DNA of 64,000 nucleotides from Oligella urethralis DSM 7531. Its GTDB lineage: Bacteria; Pseudomonadota; Gammaproteobacteria; Burkholderiales; Burkholderiaceae_B. The stretch's first letter is position 1, and every line of letters begins with the position of its first letter. The notes below the pieces were generated by a model. That model was given only the letters and a program-made list of their open reading frames with translations, had not been told where the DNA came from and ran no database searches. The stretch lies in assembly GCF_000372065.1 (NCBI RefSeq), contig NZ_AQVB01000009.1, positions 26,847 through 90,846 on the forward strand, given 5' to 3'. Both the position numbers and the translations under genes were made by a program. Shown here piece after piece: positions 1 to 8,226 of the stretch.

Positions 1-55
1 TTGAATTTAATGGTCCAGGTTTAAGTCGTCCAACATGTAGTTTATAGTTATCCAT
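1..55 (-). CDS. P1-family (DmpA-like) aminopeptidase, N-terminal fragment
   Basis: Only the first 18 codons are inside the window and the gene runs off the left edge. The ATG overlaps the gsiD stop codon (TAATG on the minus strand), so translation is probably coupled. The peptide [18 protein letters not shown] resembles the N-terminus of P1-family peptidases (DmpA/BapA), which typically begin with a G-x-L-x-P-G-P-x-N-A/S stretch before a conserved I-T-D-V segment. In this family the precursor cleaves itself and acts on N-terminal residues of small peptides. Its place as last gene of a glutathione/peptide import operon fits that role. The call rests on a short motif plus context, so an unrelated peptidase remains possible. 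Confidence 0.6.
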   Translation of the reverse strand, partial: MDNYKLHVGRLKPGPLNS

Positions 56-942
56 TAATCTAATTTCGGGTCCAGAGCATCTCGTAGACCATCACCTAAT
101 AAGTTAAATGCTAAGACTGTAAAAAAAATAGCAAGCGCAGGGAAGAGTGCGACATGTGGAGCTATTAACATATCTGCTCGAGCATCATTTAACATGGCGC
201 CCCACTCAGGGGTTGGGGGCTGAGCACCCATTCCTAAAAAGGATAAACTGGCAGCAGTAATAATAGAGGTGCCAATACGCATGGTGCCGTAAACCACAAT
301 AGGCGAAATGGTCCCAGGAAGAATATGCTTAAATAGAATGGTTGAGTCAGGAGCTCCAACACTACGCATAGCTTCAATATAGGTCATCTGTTTAAGACTT
401 AAAGTGCTACCACGCACAAGCCGAGCGAAAGCAGGAACACTAAATACAGCGACAGCAATAATAACGTTAACCATGCTTGAGCCTAAAATAGCAACGACTC
501 CGATAGCAAGTAAAATTCCAGGGAAGGCGAGTAAAACATCTGATAAGCGCATGATAATTCGTTCAGACCAACCCTCGTAATAACCAGCGATTAATCCTAG
601 TGTAGTACCTACTAGGGCTCCTAGGGCTACAGAGATGAAACCGGCTGCTAGGGAAATTCGTGCGCCCATGATAACCCTACTAAAGATATCTCGACCTAGA
701 GAATCCACCCCAAACCAGTGAGACCATGATGGTGGTTCATTTAGTGCTTCATAGTCAAAAAATGTCTCAGGGTCAAAAGGGACGATCCAGGGTGCAAGAA
801 AAGCCACAATTACAAGGATAAGAATGAATATACCTGCGGCCATTCCCAGTTTCTGTTTTCTAAACTTGCGCCAAAATTCACTTAAGGGTGTACGTACGCG
901 GTTAGCGTTAGGAACATCAATCGTATTATTGATATTATTCAT
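55..942 (-). CDS. gsiD: Glutathione/peptide ABC transporter permease GsiD
   Basis: A 295-residue inner-membrane permease of the DppC/OppC/GsiD family. It has a basic cytoplasmic N-terminus, a first membrane helix at about 33-53, a periplasmic loop with the G-x-D-x-L-G-R-D motif typical of this family, and several more helices. The EAA-type loop that contacts the ATPase (EAMRSVGAP) lies near residue 190. It would pair with GsiC to form the channel for peptides delivered by GsiB. It starts 10 bases after gsiC and overlaps the next reading frame at its stop. The specific glutathione assignment comes from operon content (iaaA-gsiABCD order), because the permease alone could equally be a dipeptide transporter subunit. 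Confidence 0.85.
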   Translation of the reverse strand: MNNINNTIDVPNANRVRTPLSEFWRKFRKQKLGMAAGIFILILVIVAFLAPWIVPFDPETFFDYEALNEPPSWSHWFGVDSLGRDIFSRVIMGARISLAAGFISVALGALVGTTLGLIAGYYEGWSERIIMRLSDVLLAFPGILLAIGVVAILGSSMVNVIIAVAVFSVPAFARLVRGSTLSLKQMTYIEAMRSVGAPDSTILFKHILPGTISPIVVYGTMRIGTSIITAASLSFLGMGAQPPTPEWGAMLNDARADMLIAPHVALFPALAIFFTVLAFNLLGDGLRDALDPKLD

Positions 943-952
943 AGACTGGCCT

Positions 953-1873
953 CTAACGATACCTAATGGTGGGGTTAATTACACCATATAAAATATCGAC
1001 TATTAGGTTAATCAATATAAATTCCAGAGAGAAAAGTAAGATTAGTCCTTGAATTACGGGGTAATCACGCATATTAACTGCGTCAACTAAGAGCATGCCA
1101 ACTCCAGGCCAAGCAAAAACAGTTTCAACTACGATTGAGCCACCTAAAAGAAATCCAAACTGTAGACCCATCATGGTGACAACGGGAATGAGAGCGTTCT
1201 TGAAAATATGTTTGGTAATGACAACTCGCTCGCTCAAACCTTTTGCTCGAGCTGTACGAACATAATCTTCTTTCATTACCTCAACGAATGCAGCACGTGT
1301 AAATCTTGCCATTACAGCTGCTGCACCAGCGCCTAACGTAATTGACGGTAATATATAATGTTTCCAAGTGCCTGCACCTATAGCAGGAAGAAGACCCAAT
1401 TCTACTGAGAAAATCTGCATTAAAACCATTCCTAGCGCAAAGGCTGGGAAGGAAATTCCTGATACGGCAATAGTCATTCCAATTCTATCAGGTAGTCTAT
1501 TGCGCCAAACAGCCGAAACTATACCGATTACTAAACCAAAAATAACAGACCAAACCATACTTGTAATGGTCAGCAAGATTGTAGGGCCTAAGCGATCAAG
1601 AATTTCAGTTACAACTGGGCGTTTCGTGCGTAAGGAGTAACCCAAATCACCATTTAGTAAATTACTAATGTATTGTATAAATTGGTTATATAAGGGTTGA
1701 TCTAAGCCAAGTTGTTGTCTTAGAAGTTCTACGGTCTGTTCGTCTGCCTCAGGGCCTGCAGCTAGACGTGCAGGATCACCAGGCAGGGCATGGACAAAAA
1801 GGAATACTACAACTGCTACGATTAGAAGTGTAGGGATTATTCCCAATAGGCGTTTAAAAAAATAACTAAGCAT
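953..1873 (-). CDS. gsiC: Glutathione/peptide ABC transporter permease GsiC
   Basis: A 306-residue permease of the DppB/OppB/GsiC family. It opens with the family-typical short cytoplasmic start and first helix (residues about 7-30), followed by the A-L-P-G-D-P motif of OppB-type permeases. An EAA loop (TARAKGLSE) near residue 205 is the expected docking site for the ATPase, and helices continue to the C-terminus. It lies directly upstream of gsiD with a 10-base gap, so the two are co-translated partners. A hairpin with a T-tract sits between gsiB and this gene and may lower permease expression relative to the binding protein. Substrate is inferred from the operon. Confidence 0.87.
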   Translation of the reverse strand: MLSYFFKRLLGIIPTLLIVAVVVFLFVHALPGDPARLAAGPEADEQTVELLRQQLGLDQPLYNQFIQYISNLLNGDLGYSLRTKRPVVTEILDRLGPTILLTITSMVWSVIFGLVIGIVSAVWRNRLPDRIGMTIAVSGISFPAFALGMVLMQIFSVELGLLPAIGAGTWKHYILPSITLGAGAAAVMARFTRAAFVEVMKEDYVRTARAKGLSERVVITKHIFKNALIPVVTMMGLQFGFLLGGSIVVETVFAWPGVGMLLVDAVNMRDYPVIQGLILLFSLEFILINLIVDILYGVINPTIRYR

Positions 1874-1880
1874 AGATTTT

Positions 1881-1908
1881 TAAAAAAGCGCTAGGCCTAA
1901 GCCTAGCG
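1881..1908 (-). terminator. Intra-operon terminator-like hairpin between gsiB and gsiC
   Basis: On the minus strand an 8-base perfect stem (CGCTAGGC/GCCTAGCG, 1889-1908) with a TTAG loop is followed by CTTTTTTA. This is the form of an intrinsic terminator, yet gsiC and gsiD continue beyond it in the same direction. Such elements often cause partial termination after a highly expressed binding-protein gene or protect its mRNA 3' end. The structure is read directly from sequence; the function is inferred. Confidence 0.7.
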
Positions 1909-1926
1909 ACAAGAAATGATTTCGCT

Positions 1927-3471
1927 TTATTCGGCTTTATCTAAATCTCTATACTCAAATGATCCATCGGGCATAACATTAAACCCAGAAATTTTAGTAG
2001 AGTGAGCGTAGAGTAATTTACCAGTTACTAAAAAAGCCCAAGGTGCATCATTCCAGATTTGTTCTTGTGCTTCTTTATAAAGCCGAGTTTTTTCAGCTTC
2101 ATCAGTCGTGCTTAAAGCATCTGCGATGTTTTTGTCGACCATCTCGTTCGAGTAGTAGGCTGTATTGTTAAAGACTGGTGGCCAACCGTTTGTTGCTAAC
2201 AGAGGGCGTAATGCCCAGTCTGCCTCACCTGTTGATGCTGACCAGCCGGCAAAATACATTCGTACTGGTGCAGTCTCTGGGTCTTTGGCCTGAGCTACTC
2301 TTTCAACTCTTTGGCCTGATTCAAGCAATTCAACAGAAGCCTTAATGCCGACTTGAGCGAGCTGTTGTTGTAAAAACTGCGATGCTTTAGCTGTGGTACC
2401 ATCATTGGAGCCTGCCCAGAGTGTTGTATTAAAACCATCAGCATAGCCAGCTTCCTTCAGAAGCTCCTTCGCTTTTTCTGGATCATAAGGCCACGGGTCC
2501 ATTTGGTGAGCGTAAGCAACTCCCTGAGGAATCACACCTTGTGAAGGGAAGGCGTGACCTGCATAGGCAACCTTGGCGAGCGCCTCTTTATTAATTGCAT
2601 AGTTAACAGCTTGACGAACACGTACATCATCAAAAGGTTTCTGAAGAACATTCATGGAGATATATCGCGCAATAATGGACGGCGCAGAAATGAGTTGTAG
2701 TTTTTTGTTCTTTTCTAGACGACTTACTTGCTCGTAAGGTAAGGGGTAGGCAGCGTCTACTTCGCCAGTGTGAAGCACAGCAGCACGTGTATTGTTATCA
2801 CTTACAGTGCGAAAAGTTAAACTGTCGACTTTTGGATATCCTTCTTGCCAATAACCATCAAATTTCTCCATCTTGACTGATTCGGCAGGTTTCCATTCTA
2901 CAAACTTAAATGGTCCAGTGCCAGTCGGATGAAAAGTGATGTCTTTACCCCATTTTTCTAGGGCCGTAGGCGAGATCATCATCGCAGAAGGATGAGCTAA
3001 TGCATTCATGAAGGCGGAGAATGGTTCAGTTAAGGTGATTTTGACTTCATGATCATTTACCACTTCGATTTCTTTGATGCGACTGAATTGATTGTAACGA
3101 GCTAATGCGTTAGATTTATCAAGTACTCTCTCAAAGTTGGCTTTTACAGCGGTAGCCGTAAAGTCAGTGCCATCATGGAATTTAACACCTTTTCTTAACT
3201 GGATATGATAAACAGTGCCGTTGTCATTTGCTTCAATACGTTCAGCTAAAAGGGGTTTGATATTTAAATCTTTATCAAAAGCCAATAGGCCCTCATAGTA
3301 CCCCTTACCAACAGCTTGTGCTAAGGTTGAATTGGTGTTATATGGGTCTAGAGAATCAAGTGTGATTTCAACTGCGATGGTAACATCTTTAGTTGCCCAA
3401 GCGTTGCTGGTAAAGGAGCTTAATGCAAATAAAGTGGAAAGAGCAGCGTGTTTTAAGGTAAAAGTTTTCAT
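1927..3471 (-). CDS. gsiB: Glutathione/peptide-binding periplasmic protein GsiB
   Basis: A 514-residue family 5 extracellular solute-binding protein. Residues 1-26 form a Sec signal peptide (basic start, hydrophobic core, Ala-x-Ala-type end at NAWA). The mature protein starts TKDVTIAVE and carries the family-5 pattern: L-D-P-Y-N near the start, G-L-x-x-F-D, and the L-R-K-G-V-K-F-H-D-G motif around residue 95. It would capture the peptide in the periplasm and deliver it to GsiC/GsiD. An AGGAG ribosome site precedes the ATG. Upstream is gsiA (23-base gap), downstream a terminator-like hairpin and gsiC. Glutathione is the likely ligand from operon order, but dipeptides or gamma-glutamyl peptides are not excluded. 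Confidence 0.87.
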   Translation of the reverse strand: MKTFTLKHAALSTLFALSSFTSNAWATKDVTIAVEITLDSLDPYNTNSTLAQAVGKGYYEGLLAFDKDLNIKPLLAERIEANDNGTVYHIQLRKGVKFHDGTDFTATAVKANFERVLDKSNALARYNQFSRIKEIEVVNDHEVKITLTEPFSAFMNALAHPSAMMISPTALEKWGKDITFHPTGTGPFKFVEWKPAESVKMEKFDGYWQEGYPKVDSLTFRTVSDNNTRAAVLHTGEVDAAYPLPYEQVSRLEKNKKLQLISAPSIIARYISMNVLQKPFDDVRVRQAVNYAINKEALAKVAYAGHAFPSQGVIPQGVAYAHQMDPWPYDPEKAKELLKEAGYADGFNTTLWAGSNDGTTAKASQFLQQQLAQVGIKASVELLESGQRVERVAQAKDPETAPVRMYFAGWSASTGEADWALRPLLATNGWPPVFNNTAYYSNEMVDKNIADALSTTDEAEKTRLYKEAQEQIWNDAPWAFLVTGKLLYAHSTKISGFNVMPDGSFEYRDLDKAE

Positions 3472-3494
3472 GTATTTATTCTCCTAAATACAAG

Positions 3495-5402
3495 TTAATG
3501 CTCATAATATGTTTGAGCTACGTAATGTTGACCACCTAAATGAGTGAGTGGATGAATTATTGGTTCATCACCAATTTTACGAATGGGGCTTGGTATTTCT
3601 CCTGTCAGTAGCTCACGCTCCAGATGACGGCGACTAGGGTCTGCAATAGGTACTGCATTAAGCAATCGTTTTGTATACGGATGTTGTGGGTTTTCAAATA
3701 TATCCTGTCGGCTACCAATCTCCACAATTTGTCCCAAGTACATAACAGCTACACGGTGGCTAATACGCTCAACAACAGCCATGTCATGGGAAATAAAAAT
3801 AAATGCAATACCTAGCTCTTGTTGTAACTTAATGAGTAAATTGACTATTTGTGCTTGAATAGAAACATCTAAAGCTGATACTGATTCATCTGCGATCACT
3901 ACTTTAGGGTTCATAGCTAGGGCTCTAGCAATACAAATCCTTTGTCTTTGACCTCCGGAAAATTCATGTGGGTAGCGTTGAGCTGCACTGGTTGGCAGAC
4001 CAACCTTTACAAGTAGTTCATACATTCGTTTTTCTGCCTCAACACGAGTCATCAATTTATGTATCAAAATTGGTTCAATGATGGAATAGCCGATGGTGAT
4101 TCGCGGGTCTAGTGATGCATAAGGATCCTGAAAAATAAATTGAATATTACGTCTTAGCATTTGCAGTTCAGCAGCTTTTAGGTGTTGGATTGAATGACCA
4201 TTAAACTTAATCTCTCCCGCTTGTGATTCAACTAGTCGTAATATTGAACGACCTGTCGTGGATTTACCACAGCCTGACTCTCCCACAAGGGCCAAGGTCT
4301 CACCTGGATACAAATCAAAGTTAATATGCTCAACAGCGTGAACTCGGTGAGTGACACGGTTGAATAGTCCTGTACGGATATCAAATCGTGTGCAAAAGTC
4401 CTTGACTTCTAGTATTGGAGAACTATAGTCGGGTTTGCGCAATTTCGGCAGTCCATCTTTCACTTCTTGTTCACAAGTAAAGGGATTATCCAAGTTTGGG
4501 AACAACGCTGGTAGTGACGTACCAGTCATTGAACCTAAGCGAGGCACAGCATTCAAGAGAGCTTTAGTGTACGGATGTTGTGGGTTATGAAAAATTTCGT
4601 GAGAGTTATTGCTCTCAACTTGTTCTCCTCGAAGCATTACCAATACACGGTCAGCAACCTCTGCAACTACACCCATGTCATGAGTGATAAAGATAACCGC
4701 CATGCCCATTTCTTTCTGTAACTGATGGATTAGTTGAATAATTTGTGCTTGTATAGTTACATCTAAAGCGGTTGTTGGCTCATCAGCAATCAATAGTTTG
4801 GGCTTGCATGCTAGTGCCATAGCTATCATGACACGTTGTCTCATGCCACCTGATAGTTGATGTGGATAGCGTCTAATGATATTTTTAGCATCTGCAATAC
4901 GGACCTGTTCAAGCATTTCTAATGCTTTAGTCATTGATTCTTGATGTCCTAGACCCTGATGTAATCGAATTGACTCAGCGATTTGCTCTCCAACAGTAAA
5001 AATTGGATTAAGAGAAGTCATGGGCTCTTGGAAAATCATAGCAATATCAGCGCCACGGATTTGTTGCATTTGAGCTTGTGTGGCTTTTGTTAAATCAATT
5101 TTACTGTTGTCGTCATTAAACAAGATCTGACCCTGTGTGATACGACCACCGCCATAATTAACTAAACGCATAATTGCTAATGATGTTACGGACTTCCCTG
5201 AACCCGACTCACCAACAATTGCTAATGTTTCTCCTAGTTTTACGTGAAAACTTATATCTTTAACAGCTTGAATAGTACCTTGATCGTTTTTAAATTCGAC
5301 ACTTAGATTATGAACTTCTAGGATATTTCGTGTGTTATTCAAATATTCAGGTGTAATTGGATGCACATTATGTTCAGATTTAAGGGGTAAATTATTCGTC
5401 AT
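3495..5402 (-). CDS. gsiA: Glutathione/peptide ABC transporter ATPase GsiA (two ABC domains)
   Basis: A 635-residue fused ATPase with two complete nucleotide-binding domains. The first has a Walker A GESGSGKS at residues 64-71, an LSGGMRQRV signature and a Walker B ending [12 protein letters not shown]. The second has Walker A GESGCGKS near 370, FSGGQRQRI and [12 protein letters not shown]. Each ends with the oligopeptide-transporter C-terminal extension ([12 protein letters not shown] and [12 protein letters not shown]). Dipeptide transporters usually split these as DppD and DppF, whereas a single fused protein is the GsiA arrangement, which supports the glutathione-importer call. Its start overlaps the end of iaaA by 11 bases, so the two are translationally coupled. 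Confidence 0.9.
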   Translation of the reverse strand: MTNNLPLKSEHNVHPITPEYLNNTRNILEVHNLSVEFKNDQGTIQAVKDISFHVKLGETLAIVGESGSGKSVTSLAIMRLVNYGGGRITQGQILFNDDNSKIDLTKATQAQMQQIRGADIAMIFQEPMTSLNPIFTVGEQIAESIRLHQGLGHQESMTKALEMLEQVRIADAKNIIRRYPHQLSGGMRQRVMIAMALACKPKLLIADEPTTALDVTIQAQIIQLIHQLQKEMGMAVIFITHDMGVVAEVADRVLVMLRGEQVESNNSHEIFHNPQHPYTKALLNAVPRLGSMTGTSLPALFPNLDNPFTCEQEVKDGLPKLRKPDYSSPILEVKDFCTRFDIRTGLFNRVTHRVHAVEHINFDLYPGETLALVGESGCGKSTTGRSILRLVESQAGEIKFNGHSIQHLKAAELQMLRRNIQFIFQDPYASLDPRITIGYSIIEPILIHKLMTRVEAEKRMYELLVKVGLPTSAAQRYPHEFSGGQRQRICIARALAMNPKVVIADESVSALDVSIQAQIVNLLIKLQQELGIAFIFISHDMAVVERISHRVAVMYLGQIVEIGSRQDIFENPQHPYTKRLLNAVPIADPSRRHLERELLTGEIPSPIRKIGDEPIIHPLTHLGGQHYVAQTYYEH

Positions 5403-6378
5403 GAATAGCCACCCATAAATCTTGATTAGAATAAATCACTCCTCTGTACATACCCTCAGTATTGAATGGTAAGACTACATTACCTTTGTTATCGATTGCA
5501 ATGAGGCCGCCTTCACCTTGAATTTTAGGAAGTTGTTCGTAGATAACGTCATCACTCGCTTCTTTTAGCGTTCTGTTTCCATAGCGCATTTGTGCCGCAA
5601 TACTATGTCCTACAACGAGCCGAATGAATGCTTCACCTGTTCCTGTACAGGATATGGCACATAAATCATCAGCATAGCAACCAGCGCCAATGATAGGTGA
5701 GTCACCAACCCTACCAACCAGTTTGTTTGTTAAGCCACCAGTTGATGTGGCAGCCGCTAAATTACCATGTAAATCGATGGCTACCGCACCTACTGTGCCC
5801 ATTTTTTTATCCTCGTCTAAAGGAGCATCGTTAAGGGTAGTTGATATGTCATGATCGAGTGCTGTCCTTGTTGAGGTGTGTCCATTTCGCTGAATTTCTT
5901 CTAATTGTTTAAGCCGAAATTCAGTTGAAAAGTAATCCATACTAACGTGCTCAGCGCCATGTTGAATTGCAAAATCTTCTGCACCTTTACCAACTAACAT
6001 GACGTGTTCGCTTCGTTCCATGACAAGACGTGCAGCCATAATTGGGTTCTTTAAGTGTGAAACCATGGCAACTGAGCCAGCAGCTCGTGTACTACCATCC
6101 ATAATAGCTGCGTCTAGTTCGTGAGTCTTCAATCTTGTAAAAACCGCCCCGTGCCCAGCATTAAATAATGGGTTATCTTCGAGCAGTTTAACTGCGTTTG
6201 AAACTGCATCAATTGCGCTTCCTCCTTGAAAAAGTTCTTTAGAAGCATGCTGCAAAATATTTTTAAGAGCATCTTCGTACTGGGTACGAGATGTGGAATC
6301 TATACTTCTTTTTGAGATGGCGCCCGCACCGCCATGTATGACTAAAATCGGTGTTTTAGACTTAATTGATTGACTCAT
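5392..6378 (-). CDS. iaaA: Isoaspartyl peptidase/L-asparaginase (Ntn hydrolase)
   Basis: A 328-residue plant-type asparaginase/isoaspartyl dipeptidase (IaaA family). The precursor cleaves itself into alpha and beta subunits just before a Thr nucleophile; the sequence shows this as Thr195 in GTVGAVAID, preceded by an acidic, flexible linker. The N-terminal [12 protein letters not shown], the G-H-G-A motif near 76 and the T-G-x-G-E-A segment near 272 are family hallmarks. The enzyme removes isoaspartyl residues from dipeptides and hydrolyses asparagine. In E. coli iaaA heads the gsiABCD operon, and the same order is seen here with an 11-base overlap into gsiA. It is the first gene of the operon; its promoter should lie in 6379-6630. 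Confidence 0.93.
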   Translation of the reverse strand: MSQSIKSKTPILVIHGGAGAISKRSIDSTSRTQYEDALKNILQHASKELFQGGSAIDAVSNAVKLLEDNPLFNAGHGAVFTRLKTHELDAAIMDGSTRAAGSVAMVSHLKNPIMAARLVMERSEHVMLVGKGAEDFAIQHGAEHVSMDYFSTEFRLKQLEEIQRNGHTSTRTALDHDISTTLNDAPLDEDKKMGTVGAVAIDLHGNLAAATSTGGLTNKLVGRVGDSPIIGAGCYADDLCAISCTGTGEAFIRLVVGHSIAAQMRYGNRTLKEASDDVIYEQLPKIQGEGGLIAIDNKGNVVLPFNTEGMYRGVIYSNQDLWVAIHDE

Positions 6379-6630
6379 AAAAAATATTTTAATAATTAAA
6401 GGCTAAACGTTTTTTTCCATCGTTCGCATCTGGTCTTGGTGGCAGGTAGCGACGAGGTTAATTTGAAATAAAATCATCATGACTCGCTATGACTGTAGCA
6501 ACGTTAGAAAGCTATCAAACTATAAAGGATCATTAACGAATTCATTGCTTAATCTTACTATTATGACTAAAGGGTTTGTTACTAGGGTAATCGCTAGTAT
6601 TTTTGTTCTCGGTTCGAAGAAGAGTGAAGC
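6379..6630. other. Intergenic region upstream of the iaaA-gsi operon
   Basis: About 250 AT-rich bases between the iaaA start and the terminator of the upstream minus-strand gene. It must contain the operon promoter on the minus strand, but I could not pick out a convincing -35/-10 pair, and the ribosome site before iaaA is weak. Short plus-strand frames here lack a ribosome site and recognisable protein character. Confidence 0.5.
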
Positions 6631-6655
6631 AAAAAGCCCACCTGATGGTGGGCTT
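6631..6655 (-). terminator. Intrinsic terminator after the GST-like gene
   Basis: A perfect 9-base stem AAGCCCACC/GGTGGGCTT with a 4-base loop (6634-6655). On the minus strand it is followed by a T-run (complement of the A-run 6631-6635). It begins 14 bases beyond the stop of the GST-like gene and separates it from the iaaA-gsi operon. Confidence 0.9.
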
Positions 6656-6668
6656 CTTACTATATCGC

Positions 6669-7511
6669 TTAGTCACGCTTAGGCGTAGGCTGCTCGGTCA
6701 TATCATGACTGGTGGTGATGCCGTCGCTTTCTGCTTCATGTGGCGCTGCTTCAGCAGTGCTCGTATCCACAGCATCCGCTCGCTCCTCATCCACTAGTTC
6801 CACCTCTTCAGCCTGTGCCACCGCAGTGGTTTGAGCGCTCTGTTCAAAGCCCAAAGCAGTGTTCGTGGTTGTGGATTTTTCTTTGGCCAGTTGATAGGTA
6901 GCGCGCTCTTTAACCGCGCTTAAGAACATTTCAATATTTTTATGCTCAGGCAACAGCTTAGCCTCAGCCTCTAAACCTAATAAGATATAGGCTAAATCAA
7001 TATCTGCCGCACAGAAGCGACTACCACAGGTCCAACCACTAGCTGCTAGCGACTGATCGATGTAATTTAGTTGACGCTGCAGTTCCGGCATAATGTGCGT
7101 ATTCAGGTAGTTTAAGACCGTTTTTTTCATAATTGAGCGAGCAAAAAACGGTACCCTAGATTGGCCTAATTTATGAATGATGCTCTGTTGTTCAACTAGC
7201 GGCAAAAGTGTAGCTTCTAGATAGTGCACCCATTGTAAATACTGAATATAGTCGGGGTGAGCCATTGGCGGACGCATACCGCAACGGTCATAGCTACTGA
7301 GCAAGTACTCGCGGGCAGCACCATGCGTCGCAATGCTAATATTCCCGTCTAAGAGAATAGGGGCCTTGCTTAAGGGGTGGGTTTCGCTATCAGAAGCCTC
7401 GTCGGCCTCTTGACGATGATTAAGTTGAAAGGTGAGACCAAGCTCACAAGCTAACCAGATACTACGAAAGGAGTCTGTCGAGGGAAGGTGAAAAATAGTG
7501 ATCACGGTCAT
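6669..7511 (-). CDS. Glutathione S-transferase-like protein with acidic C-terminal tail
   Basis: A 280-residue soluble protein. Residues 1-75 fit the GST thioredoxin fold (start TVITIFHLPSTDSFRSIWLACE, then a K-A-P-I-L-L segment with a cis-Pro-like position and an I-A-T-H-G-A strand). Residues about 85-205 fit the all-helical GST domain, including a G-S-R-F-C-A-A-D-I-D segment that matches the N-capping/hydrophobic staple region of GSTs. The remaining about 70 residues are low-complexity and rich in Glu, Asp, Ala, Thr and Ser, probably disordered. Typical GSTs are 200-230 residues, so this tail is extra. An AAGGAG site precedes the ATG. Substrate and activity cannot be told from sequence. It is last in a minus-strand series after the SCO gene. 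Confidence 0.75.
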   Translation of the reverse strand: MTVITIFHLPSTDSFRSIWLACELGLTFQLNHRQEADEASDSETHPLSKAPILLDGNISIATHGAAREYLLSSYDRCGMRPPMAHPDYIQYLQWVHYLEATLLPLVEQQSIIHKLGQSRVPFFARSIMKKTVLNYLNTHIMPELQRQLNYIDQSLAASGWTCGSRFCAADIDLAYILLGLEAEAKLLPEHKNIEMFLSAVKERATYQLAKEKSTTTNTALGFEQSAQTTAVAQAEEVELVDEERADAVDTSTAEAAPHEAESDGITTSHDMTEQPTPKRD

Positions 7512-7596
7512 TATCTCCTTGGGAAATGGTAAATAAGGTTAAGCAATTTGTTGCGTCAATTAAAGTGAACGATATCCGTGCGCCTCCAGCAGCTTA

Positions 7597-8208
7597 TCAC
7601 TTAAGTAAGGCGACGACGCGCTGATGTAAGCCCTCAATATCATGACTATTGGAGGCGAGGAAAGCAGCTTTGCCATTGGTATCAAAAACATAAATCCCCT
7701 CCGCATGCATCACATCATAGAGCTCCGGATTGTTCGGATTTTTTGGCTTTTCAATTTGGTAAGCCACTCGATAACGTTTAGCAATGGCGGCAATTTCTTT
7801 TTCTGTTCCGCTTAGACCAATAGCACCTAGACCGAAAGCCTCTAGATATTTTTCTAAGCGGGCAGGGGTATCACGATGCGGATCGACACTGATAAAAATC
7901 ACTTGCACCTGCGCTTGTTGTTGTTCGCTGAGCATGCTTTTCATCAGTGCCAGCTCCGCCATGGTGGTGGGACACACATCGGGGCAATAGGTATAGCCGA
8001 AGTAAACTAAGACTACTTTTTGTTTAAACTGTTGCTCGCTTAAGCGCTGCTCATCGGTGTGCTGCAGCTCAAATTTTAAATCGGGCAGATGTGAGCGGGT
8101 TGAGTAAAATTGAGTTTCAGCCAAGGCCGAGTCAATAGGCGTTGCCATCCCCAGGCACGCTAGGGAGAGGGCAAAGGCAAGCGAGGATTTTTTTAAACGC
8201 TTTATCAT
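7597..8208 (-). CDS. SCO1/SenC family copper-binding thioredoxin-like protein
   Basis: A 203-residue exported protein. Residues 1-30 form a Sec signal peptide (basic start, hydrophobic stretch, end near SALA). The thioredoxin fold carries the SCO copper motif C75-P-D-V-C79 in VLVYFGYTYCPDVCP and the distal ligand His168 (VMHAEGIYVF), so all three copper ligands are present. SCO proteins deliver copper to the CuA site of cytochrome c oxidase or act as periplasmic thiol reductases. No oxidase genes lie nearby, so the partner is unknown. It follows oligopeptidase A by 18 bases and probably shares its transcript. Confidence 0.9.
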   Translation of the reverse strand: MIKRLKKSSLAFALSLACLGMATPIDSALAETQFYSTRSHLPDLKFELQHTDEQRLSEQQFKQKVVLVYFGYTYCPDVCPTTMAELALMKSMLSEQQQAQVQVIFISVDPHRDTPARLEKYLEAFGLGAIGLSGTEKEIAAIAKRYRVAYQIEKPKNPNNPELYDVMHAEGIYVFDTNGKAAFLASNSHDIEGLHQRVVALLK

Positions 8209-8226
8209 CTTAATCTCTTATTAGCT

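Noticed and set aside
6479-6797. Short plus-strand frames around the GST terminator
   Set aside because: They pass through a terminator hairpin and the antisense strand of the GST gene.
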